A stretch of 14,067 bases of DNA from Anaerolineae bacterium (lineage in GTDB: Bacteria; Chloroflexota; Anaerolineae; Aggregatilineales; Phototrophicaceae). The stretch spans positions 1 to 14,067 of the forward strand of contig JADLHH010000604.1 in the NCBI GenBank assembly GCA_020848855.1, given 5' to 3'. Made by a program: the position numbers and the translations under genes. Of the stretch, positions 8,393 through 14,067 are shown in pieces. The notes under the pieces are model-generated. The model was not told where the DNA came from, did no database searches, and worked only from the letters and a program-made list of their open reading frames with translations. The stretch's first letter is position 1, and every line of letters starts with the position of its first letter.

Positions 8393-8423
8393 CGATCCGT
8401 TCGGGCAGGGCGCGAGACAGTAC

Positions 8424-8453
8424 AGCCGGATACCCTTCGTATCCGGCTTTTTT
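8424..8453 (+). terminator. Rho-independent terminator after the acetyl-CoA synthetase gene
   Basis: GCCGGATAC (8425-8433), a five-base loop and GTATCCGGC (8439-8447) form a perfect nine-pair stem, extended to ten by A8424-T8448. Six T residues follow (8448-8453). It begins 32 bases after the stop codon and ends that transcription unit. Confidence 0.93.
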
Positions 8454-8506
8454 GCGCCAGATTCGTGCTAATGATAGAATTAAGTTTAGAATTGGTAAGA
8501 AACTGG

Positions 8507-8535
8507 TTGTGTTTCTGAAGATACTGAAGTATAGT
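8507..8535 (+). promoter_or_regulatory. Candidate distal promoter for the LysM gene
   Basis: TTGTGT (8507-8512), 17 bases and TATAGT (8530-8535) in an AT-rich stretch. The -10 matches at five of six positions and the -35 at three. It would give a leader of about 200 bases. Confidence 0.35.
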
Positions 8536-8667
8536 AATTCTAGGGATACGGGGAAAACGTCCTGTGCGATCCTTCACACGTGTCGGCAGGGCGGCAAAGC
8601 GGTTGATTGTACAGGTGACGGGCAGCTTCTTTCGGCGATCAGGAACGCTCGAACCGTCGCTCGGTAC

Positions 8668-8696
8668 TTGAAACATAGAACGACAACATATTTTAT
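8668..8696 (+). promoter_or_regulatory. Candidate proximal promoter for the LysM gene
   Basis: TTGAAA (8668-8673), 17 bases and TTTTAT (8691-8696). The -35 matches at five of six positions and the -10 at four. Transcription would start near 8703, close to the GTG start at 8741. Confidence 0.4.
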
Positions 8697-8740
8697 AGAC
8701 GTTGGCACGGTTCGCTGTCCAAAGAACGGGAGGTGGTTTC

Positions 8741-10213
8741 GTGCGCCGCATATGGTCTGTTTTCGGTTTGATTTCGCTTTGTTTTATGTTGGGAGTCGCC
8801 TGGACGGTCCCGGCGCTGGCACAGGGTTCCGGCGAGACTGCCTACACCGTTGTTCGGGGCGACACGCTGATCGCGCTGTCGATTCGGTTCCATACCACCG
8901 TCAGCGCTATTGCCACGCGCAATAACATCCAGAACATCAACCTGATCTATGTGGGGCAGCAGTGAATCATCCCCGGTTCGGGAACGACACCGCCGACCGC
9001 CACGACGCCGCCAGGCGCAACCAGCGTGCCGCCGACGGCGACCACGACGCCCGGCAGCACCTGCACCTATACCGTGCGCTATCGGGATACGCTGGGCGCA
9101 ATCGCATCGCGCTACGGCACGACCGTTATGACGCTGGCGCAGTTGAACGGTATTCTCAATCCGAACCTGATCTATGTCGGGCAGCGGTTGACGATCCCTG
9201 GCTGCGACGGCTCCACGCCGACCGCAACACCGCCGCCAGGCGCAACCAGCGTGCCGCCGACCACGACCATCCCCAGCGGCTCTTTTGAACTGGGTGGGCA
9301 TGTTCTCAACTTCGCGTATCCGAATTTCATGCAGAATGCCGGCATGACGTGGGCGAAAGTCCAGATTCGCTGGTCGCGTGGGCAGCCGGCGAGCATCGTG
9401 CAGGGCGCGGTCAATTGGGCGCACAGCAACGGGTTCAAGATTCTGCTGGGAATCGTGGGCGTGCCCAGCGAAATGGGTTCCGACCTGAACAGCTACTTCC
9501 AGGAATACGCGGCGTTCGTCGGCAGTGTCGCGTCGCAGTACCACCCGGACGCGATTGAAGTCTGGAACGAGCAGAATCTTGACCGCGAGTGGCCCTCTGG
9601 AAAAATCTCAGCGTCCAGTTACAAGCAGTTGCTCCAGCTTGCCTACAATGCGATTAAGTCGGGCAACTCGGGAACGATGGTGATCAGTGGCGCCCCTTCG
9701 CCGACCGGCTACTTCGGTGGTGGCTGCACGAGCGCAGGCTGTGATGACAGACCGTACCTGCAGGCGTTTGCGAGCGCCGGCGGCGCAAGCTATGCCGACT
9801 GCATCGGTATCCACTACAACGAGGGTATTCTCTCACCGGATGCCACCAGCGGCGATCCGCGCGGCAATTCGAGCCATTACACGCGCTACTATTCGTCGAT
9901 GGTCAACACCTACCGGTCGATCATCTCCAGCAAGCCGCTGTGCTTCACCGAACTCGGCTATCTGTCGCCGGAAGGCTTCGGTCCGCTGCCCGGTGGCTTT
10001 GCCTGGGCTGCCGATACGTCGGTCGCCGAACAGTCGCAGTGGCTGGGGCGGGCAGTGACGCTCAGCCGTCAGCGCGGCTACATTCGTCTGCTGATCGTCT
10101 GGAACGTGGACGCGACCGACTACGGCGCTGACCCGCAGGCAGGCTACGCGATTGTCCGCAACGGGACGTGTACGGCGTGCTCCTCGCTGCGCTCGGCGAT
10201 GGGCTTGCCATAA
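8741..10213 (+). pseudogene. Secreted two-LysM glycosidase-like protein interrupted by an in-frame TGA
   Basis: From GTG 8741 (GGGAGG at 8728-8733, seven-base spacing) the frame encodes a signal peptide with cleavage expected after VPALA (residue 27), a LysM module from residue 35, then TGA at codon 75 (8963-8965). The same frame continues without a shift to 10213: a PT-rich linker, a second LysM (from codon 110), a second linker, and from about codon 182 a domain resembling clan GH-A TIM-barrel glycosidases. Likely acid/base and nucleophile residues are E277 in EVWNEQN and E404 in CFTELGY. The full read-through product would be about 490 codons, exported, binding peptidoglycan or chitin-like glycan through LysM and hydrolysing an unidentified glycan. 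The second part has no good start: the first GTG at 9026 lies inside the linker without a ribosome site and without a signal peptide. A sequencing error, a real nonsense mutation, or a 74-residue LysM protein plus a dead remnant are all possible. Confidence 0.75.
8843..9261 (+). repeat. 225-bp tandem duplication encoding LysM plus linker
   Basis: Two in-frame units of 75 codons start at 8843 and 9068. Bases 9007-9036 and 9232-9261 are identical over 30 positions, and the stretch around AACCTGATCTATGT recurs at 8939 and 9164; both pairs have an offset of exactly 225. The LysM parts have diverged more than the linker parts. Similarity fades after 9261, where the catalytic domain begins. Confidence 0.85.
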
Positions 10214-10249
10214 GCTCCAGTCGCTAGGGTTGTTACGAGCCAGAAAATT

Positions 10250-10283
10250 CGGGCGCATGGGAATTATCCATGCGCCCGGTTTG
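10250..10283 (+). terminator. Hairpin terminator after the LysM/glycosidase gene
   Basis: CGGGCGCATGG (10250-10260) and CCATGCGCCCG (10268-10278) form a perfect 11-pair stem with a seven-base loop, 37 bases after the stop codon. The T tract downstream is weak (GTTTGATT). On the opposite strand the stem is followed by AATTTT. Nothing here needs terminating in that direction. Confidence 0.75.
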
Positions 10284-10323
10284 ATTCCATGCAAAACGCT
10301 CTGCTGGAGCGGTTAGTGTCTTA

Positions 10324-10352
10324 TTGACAAAAAGGGGCTTTGGGCATACCAT
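10324..10352 (+). promoter_or_regulatory. Promoter of the nadCAB operon
   Basis: A perfect TTGACA at 10324-10329 is followed after 17 bases by TACCAT (10347-10352), four of six matches to the -10. Transcription would begin near 10359. A TTAGTGT copy (10313-10319) sits just upstream of the -35, the same heptamer as in the inverted repeat before nadC. Confidence 0.6.
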
Positions 10353-10363
10353 GCTGTTGATAC

Positions 10364-10385
10364 GAGAGCGCAGACCTGCGCTCTC
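10364..10385 (+). promoter_or_regulatory. Hairpin at the 5' end of the nad transcript
   Basis: GAGAGCGCA (10364-10372), loop GACC and TGCGCTCTC (10377-10385) form a perfect nine-pair stem a few bases after the predicted transcription start. CCCTTT follows, too few T residues for a convincing terminator. It may stabilise the mRNA 5' end, act as an attenuator, or as DNA be an operator. Confidence 0.5.
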
Positions 10386-10400
10386 CCTTTATCGCGCTGA

Positions 10401-10421
10401 TTAGTGTATAAGGAACACTAA
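10401..10421 (+). promoter_or_regulatory. Inverted repeat flanking the nadC ribosome binding site
   Basis: TTAGTGT (10401-10407) and ACACTAA (10415-10421) are perfect seven-base arms around a seven-base centre. The centre contains AAGGA (10410-10414), the ribosome binding site for the GTG at 10424. As RNA it would form a hairpin with the site in its loop; as DNA it is a 21-bp operator-like palindrome. A third copy of the half-site lies at 10313-10319. Confidence 0.55.
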
Positions 10422-10423
10422 GT

Positions 10424-11272
10424 GTGGCTGTCGAAACTATCGTCGAGCATCTGGTGCGGCTGGCGTTGAATGAGGATTTGGATGTCGCCGGCGACGTGAC
10501 CAGCATCGCCATCCTGCCGCCGGCGCAGCATCTCTACGCGCGCATCGTTGTCAAGCAGGCGGGCGTCATCTGCGGGCTGAATCTCGTCAGCGAAGTCTAT
10601 CGACAGGTCGATCCCGCAGTGAAAGTCACCCCGATGGTGAATGATGGCGATCACGTCATGAACGGCAAAAGCATCTGCGAAGTCGAAGGGGTAGGGCGGT
10701 CGGTGCTTGCCGGGGAGCGGGTCGCGCTCAATTTCACCCAACGGCTCAGCGGCATCGCTTCACTGACGGCGCAGTTCGTCGCCGCTGTGGACGGCATGGG
10801 CGCGACCATCCTGGACACGCGCAAGACGACCCCCGGCTGGCGTGCGCTCGAAAAGTATGCTGTGTGTATGGGCGGCGGTGGCAATCACCGCATGGGTTTG
10901 TACGACATGGTACTGATCAAGGACAACCACATCGACGCGGCGGGCGGCATCACGCAGGCGATTGCTGCGGCGCGGGCTGCCGCGCAGGCGCGCGGGCTGG
11001 CGATTGAGGTCGAAGTCAAGGATTTGGATGAGCTGCGCGAGGCGCTGGCGTGTGGTGTGGATCGCATCCTGCTGGACAACATGAATCTGGCGCAGATGCG
11101 GGCGGCGGTCGAAATCGCAGCAGGGCGTGTGCCGCTGGAAGCATCCGGCAACATGACTCTGGAGCGTGTCCGCGCCGTCGCCGAAACGGGCGTGAATTTC
11201 ATCAGCGTTGGCGCGCTGACCCACTCCGCACCCGCGCTGGATTTGTCGATGCGGTTGACGACGGAAACATAG
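10424..11272 (+). CDS. nadC: Nicotinate-nucleotide pyrophosphorylase (carboxylating)
   Basis: Condenses quinolinate with phosphoribosyl pyrophosphate to give nicotinate mononucleotide, CO2 and PPi, the third step of de novo NAD synthesis. The 282 residues are normal for the family. Motifs are ERVALNFTQRLSGIAS (98-113), DTRKTTPGWRALEKYAV (131-147), GGGGNHRMGLYDMVLIKDNH (150-169) with the quinolinate-binding H155 and R156 and K166, LLDNM (216-220), EASGN (239-243) and ISVGALTHS (260-268). The start is GTG at 10424, with AAGGA nine bases upstream. The gene leads an operon with nadA (61-bp gap) and nadB, an order that puts the last enzyme first. The inverted repeat around its ribosome binding site suggests control at this point. 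Confidence 0.97.
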   Translation: MAVETIVEHLVRLALNEDLDVAGDVTSIAILPPAQHLYARIVVKQAGVICGLNLVSEVYRQVDPAVKVTPMVNDGDHVMNGKSICEVEGVGRSVLAGERVALNFTQRLSGIASLTAQFVAAVDGMGATILDTRKTTPGWRALEKYAVCMGGGGNHRMGLYDMVLIKDNHIDAAGGITQAIAAARAAAQARGLAIEVEVKDLDELREALACGVDRILLDNMNLAQMRAAVEIAAGRVPLEASGNMTLERVRAVAETGVNFISVGALTHSAPALDLSMRLTTET

Positions 11273-11333
11273 GTGGTGTAGGAGCGCATGGCTTGGCTTG
11301 CAAAGCAAGCACGCGCCCAATGGAGAAGTGGGA

Positions 11334-12440
11334 ATGGCAGCAATTGAAATGGTCGCGCCGCGCGATGTGTCGCTGATCGAGCAGGAAGCGGCGGCAATAG
11401 AGCGCATCCGGCGCGCGCGCGAAATTCTGGGCGAGGATGTGGTGATCCTCGGACACCATTACCAGCGTGACGAAGTGGTGCAGTTCGCCGACTTTCAGGG
11501 CGACAGCTACCAGCTTTGCAAAGAGGGTGCGAGGGTCAAGGCGAAGTACATCATCTTTGCCGGTGTGCATTTCATGGCAGAAAGCGCCGCCGTCCTCGGT
11601 CGCGCCGATCAGGTCGTCGTGCTGCCAAACCTGCAAGCCGGGTGCAGCATGGCGGACATGGCGAATCTCGAACAGGTGCTGACGGCGTGGGACGAGCTTG
11701 AGCAGGTCCTGATGGACGACCCGGCGCAGCACGTCATGCCGATCACCTACATGAACAGCGCCGCGACTTTGAAAGCGTTCGTCGGCGTGCGCGGCGGGAC
11801 AGTCTGCACATCGTCCAACGCGCGCGGCGCGCTCGACTGGGCATTTGCGCAGCGCGAGAAAGTGTTCTTCTTCCCGGATCAGCATTTGGGGCGCAACACC
11901 GGCAAGTCGATGGGTATTCCGCTCGACCAGATGGTGCTGTGGAATCCGTTCAAGCCGTTCGGCGGGCTGACCGACGAGCAAATCCTGAACGCCCGCATCA
12001 TCCTCTGGCAGGGGCATTGCAGCGTTCACCAGCAGTTCCGCCCGGAACACGTCGATCTGTGGCGTAAGCACCACCCGGACATCAACATCATCGTCCACCC
12101 CGAATGCGCGACGGAAGTCGTCGACAAAGCCGACGATGTTGGCTCGACCGCTTACATCATCAAAGCGATTGAGGCGGCTCCGGCGGGTTCCAAATGGGCG
12201 GTTGGAACGGAAGTCCATCTGGTCAATCGCCTGAAGGAAGCGCATCCCGACAAGTTCATCACGCTGTTGTCGCCGTTCTCGTGCCTGTGCAGCACCATGT
12301 ATCGCATCAGTCCACTCGACCTGGCGAATGTCCTCGAAAATCTGGTGGATGGGCGCGTCGTCAACCAGATCACTGTGCCGGACGACGTGGCGCAGGGCGC
12401 CCGGCTGGCGCTCGACCGGATGCTGGCGATCCCCAAATGA
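11334..12440 (+). CDS. nadA: Quinolinate synthase
   Basis: Condenses iminoaspartate from NadB with dihydroxyacetone phosphate to quinolinate, using an oxygen-sensitive [4Fe-4S] cluster. The ATG at 11334 was chosen because GGAG (11322-11325) is eight bases upstream. This gives 368 residues, the same as B. subtilis NadA; an in-frame TTG at 11298 has no such support. Visible motifs include LGHHYQRDEV (39-48), GVHFMAESA (77-85), LQAGCSMADMA (100-110), TYMNSAA (138-144), GTVCTSSNARG (155-165), QGHCSVH (226-232), HPEC (255-258) and FSCLCSTMYRI (315-325). C104, C229 and C319 are the likely cluster ligands by comparison with the B. subtilis type; C317 is two residues from the last. A short hairpin with six-pair arms at 11296-11301 and 11305-11310 lies between nadC and this gene. 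Its stop overlaps the nadB start. Confidence 0.97.
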   Translation: MAAIEMVAPRDVSLIEQEAAAIERIRRAREILGEDVVILGHHYQRDEVVQFADFQGDSYQLCKEGARVKAKYIIFAGVHFMAESAAVLGRADQVVVLPNLQAGCSMADMANLEQVLTAWDELEQVLMDDPAQHVMPITYMNSAATLKAFVGVRGGTVCTSSNARGALDWAFAQREKVFFFPDQHLGRNTGKSMGIPLDQMVLWNPFKPFGGLTDEQILNARIILWQGHCSVHQQFRPEHVDLWRKHHPDINIIVHPECATEVVDKADDVGSTAYIIKAIEAAPAGSKWAVGTEVHLVNRLKEAHPDKFITLLSPFSCLCSTMYRISPLDLANVLENLVDGRVVNQITVPDDVAQGARLALDRMLAIPK

Positions 12441-14062
12441 GCGACATTCGTACCAGCACCCTGATCATCGGCTGCGGTATCGCCGGGGCGGCGGCAGCGC
12501 TGCGCCTCAGCGACGATCCGAACCAGCACGTCACCATCATCACGCGCTCGCCTGACGCGATGGACAGCAACACCGGCTGGTCGCAGGGCGGCATCGTCAC
12601 GCGCGGGCTGGACGATTCGCCCGACTTGCTGGTCAGCGACATTCTCCACGCTGGCGCAGGCTTGAGTACGCCGGAAGCGGCGCATGTGCTTGCCGACGAA
12701 GGTCCCCGACTTGTCAACGAGATTCTGATCGACCGCTGTGGCGTGCGCTTCGACCGTGACGCGGATCGTGAACTTGTTTACGGACTCGAAGCCGCGCACA
12801 GCACGCGTCGGATCGTCCACGTGGGCGACAAGACCGGCAGCGCCATTGTCACGCAGCTTCTGGCGGCGCTGGCGGATCGTCCCAATGTCACGTTGTTGAC
12901 GAACCACTCTGCGGTTGACCTGATCACCTTTCCGCATCATTCGCTCGACCCGCTCGACGTTTACCAGCCGCTGACCTGTCACGGCGCTTACGTGCTCGAC
13001 CGCCGACGCCGCGAGATCGTCCGGTTGCTGGCTGCGCATACGATCCTGGCGACCGGCGGCTTGGGGCAGATATATCGCAATACCAGCAACCCGAAGGGCG
13101 CGCGCGGTGATGGGATTGCGATGGCATGGCGGGCGGGCGCGCGCATTATCAACGCCGAGTACGTCCAGTTTCACCCGACGACGCTGAGCGTGCGCGGCGC
13201 GCCCAATCTACTGATCAGCGAGGCGGTGCGTGGCGAAGGTGCGGTGCTGCTTGACCCGCACGGCGTGCCGTTCATGGAGCGCTACTCGCCGCAGTGGCGC
13301 GACCTCGCTCCGCGCGATGTAGTTGCCCGCGCCATCCACAACGAGATGCTCGAACACGGCTACGAGCACGTCTATCTCGACATCGCCAGCAAGCGCGACG
13401 CCGCGTTCATCCGTGAGCGCTTCCCGCAGTTGATCGAGACGACTGCGCCCTATGGCATCGACCCGACTGCCGAGCCGATCCCGGTCGTCCCGGCGGCGCA
13501 TTACTTCTGCGGCGGCGTGCTGGTCGATCACTGGGGGCGGGCGGAACTCGCCGGGCTGTACGCCGTCGGCGAAGTAAGCTGCACTGGCGTCCACGGCGCG
13601 AACCGGCTCGCCAGCACCAGCCTTCTGGAAGGCTTGGTGTGGGGCGACCGCGCCGCGCGCGACATTCTAACCACGCCGCGCGACCCAATCGGCTTTGACC
13701 GCGTGCCGGAGTGGGTTCACCTCGGTGCGAACGACCCCGACCCGGCGCTGATCGAAGGCGACATGACCACCATCCGCAGCGTGATGTGGCACTACGTCGG
13801 GCTGATTCGCACCGAGGATCGTCTCGCGCGCGCCGACCGCGAGCTGCGCCACCTGATGCACGAGATCGAGGGCTTCTACCGGCAGGCGCGGCTCAACGAC
13901 GCGCTGATCGGCTTGCGCAACGCGATTCAGGTCGCCCGCACGGTGACGTTTGCGGCGCAGCACAACCGCTTCAGCCGGGGCGCGCACTACCGCGCCGACG
14001 ATTTTTCGCAGAACGACCCGGCGCACCACGCGTTGGTTCAGGATGTCCTGATGCGCCGGTAG
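12437..14062 (+). CDS. nadB: L-aspartate oxidase
   Basis: An FAD enzyme that oxidises L-aspartate to iminoaspartate for NadA. The 541 residues match the family length. The FAD-binding IIGCGIAGAAAALRLS is at 10-25, NTGWSQGGI at 45-53 contacts the flavin, and GLEAAHSTRRIVHV is at 116-129. E118, H246 in EYVQFHPTT, R293 and H355 in VPAAHYFCGG correspond to E. coli E121, H244, R290 and H351 of the active site. GEVSCTGVHGANRLASTSLLEGLVWG (in two pieces, 378-403) closes the FAD site, and the C-terminal helical domain is complete. Its ATG overlaps the nadA TGA as ATGA with no separate ribosome binding site, implying translational coupling, fitting a pair that passes an unstable intermediate. The open frame extends further upstream inside nadA, but that part overlaps conserved nadA sequence and is not coding. 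Only five bases follow the stop. Confidence 0.97.
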   Translation: MSDIRTSTLIIGCGIAGAAAALRLSDDPNQHVTIITRSPDAMDSNTGWSQGGIVTRGLDDSPDLLVSDILHAGAGLSTPEAAHVLADEGPRLVNEILIDRCGVRFDRDADRELVYGLEAAHSTRRIVHVGDKTGSAIVTQLLAALADRPNVTLLTNHSAVDLITFPHHSLDPLDVYQPLTCHGAYVLDRRRREIVRLLAAHTILATGGLGQIYRNTSNPKGARGDGIAMAWRAGARIINAEYVQFHPTTLSVRGAPNLLISEAVRGEGAVLLDPHGVPFMERYSPQWRDLAPRDVVARAIHNEMLEHGYEHVYLDIASKRDAAFIRERFPQLIETTAPYGIDPTAEPIPVVPAAHYFCGGVLVDHWGRAELAGLYAVGEVSCTGVHGANRLASTSLLEGLVWGDRAARDILTTPRDPIGFDRVPEWVHLGANDPDPALIEGDMTTIRSVMWHYVGLIRTEDRLARADRELRHLMHEIEGFYRQARLNDALIGLRNAIQVARTVTFAAQHNRFSRGAHYRADDFSQNDPAHHALVQDVLMRR

Positions 14063-14067
14063 GGATC

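Larger units (their letters stand above)
8454..8740 (+). other. Non-coding leader region upstream of the LysM gene
   Basis: No convincing gene lies here. The first 90 bases are clearly more AT-rich than the surroundings and hold a candidate promoter; the rest is GC-rich. One long-range pairing is visible: CGTCCTGT (8558-8565) with ACAGG and ACG (8611-8620), interrupted by a two-base bulge, enclosing a palindromic ACACGTGT (8576-8583). It could be a structured leader RNA if transcription starts near 8542. I could not match it to a known riboswitch class. Confidence 0.4.

Noticed and set aside
8551..8640. Cyclic-di-GMP (GEMM-I) riboswitch before the LysM gene
   Set aside because: GGCAAAGC and GGGCAGC fragments recall parts of the motif, but the conserved GCCGGGTTACC-like 3' segment and the paired architecture are missing.
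8452..8925. 157-codon frame overlapping the start of the LysM gene
   Set aside because: It begins within the terminator T tract, has no ribosome site, and runs out of frame through the well-supported signal peptide and LysM module.
8963..8990. Selenocysteine or programmed read-through at the internal TGA
   Set aside because: A small CCCG-GTT-CGGG hairpin lies just after the TGA but is only four pairs long and lacks bacterial SECIS features. The aligned residue in the duplicated module is Leu, not Cys, so recoding to selenocysteine makes no functional sense.
12194..12436. 81-residue N-terminal extension of nadB
   Set aside because: This stretch overlaps strongly conserved nadA sequence. The ATG at 12437 begins just before a standard FAD-binding fold and overlaps the nadA stop in the usual ATGA arrangement.

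Overview
This is a GC-rich bacterial chromosomal segment, roughly 60% G+C by eye, made almost entirely of central-metabolism genes. Genes are tightly packed, ATGA stop/start overlaps join zwf to pgl and nadA to nadB, and TAA, TAG and TGA all serve as stops, so the standard bacterial code applies. The gene set suggests a free-living heterotroph. The short-type 6-phosphogluconate dehydrogenase and a secreted LysM / PT-rich linker / glycosidase protein would fit Chloroflexota, but that placement is an inference from family resemblance and not a phylogenetic result.

Layout, left to right. (1) Minus strand, 1-1331: an NDP-forming acyl-CoA (acetyl-CoA) synthetase whose 3' end runs off the window. 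(2) A divergent promoter region, then plus-strand gnd-zwf-pgl (1516-4610), which is the whole oxidative pentose phosphate branch in one compact operon. (3) Convergent pfkA on the minus strand (4661-5632). Its stop codon lies inside a 14-bp tandem repeat shared with the pgl/pfkA gap. (4) Plus-strand nth-like DNA glycosylase (5742-6425) and AMP-forming acetyl-CoA synthetase (6485-8392), each with its own TATAAT promoter. The latter is closed by a strong terminator. (5) A 287-bp leader region, then a secreted two-LysM glycosidase-like gene (8741-10213) interrupted by an in-frame TGA, followed by a hairpin. (6) A promoter and structured leader, then nadC-nadA-nadB (10424-14062), the complete aspartate-to-nicotinate-mononucleotide branch of de novo NAD synthesis.

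How the genes fit together. gnd, zwf and pgl produce reducing equivalents and pentose phosphate from glucose-6-phosphate, and pfkA commits hexose to glycolysis. The two acyl-CoA synthetases can join acetate and acetyl-CoA in opposite energetic directions. The nad operon makes the cofactor that all these pathways need.

I do not see a defence system, mobile element, CRISPR array, tRNA or rRNA. The most interesting signals are the in-frame stop at a conserved LysM leucine position inside a 225-bp tandem duplication, an Asn in place of the Mg-binding Asp103 of PfkA, and an inverted repeat that places the nadC ribosome binding site in its loop.
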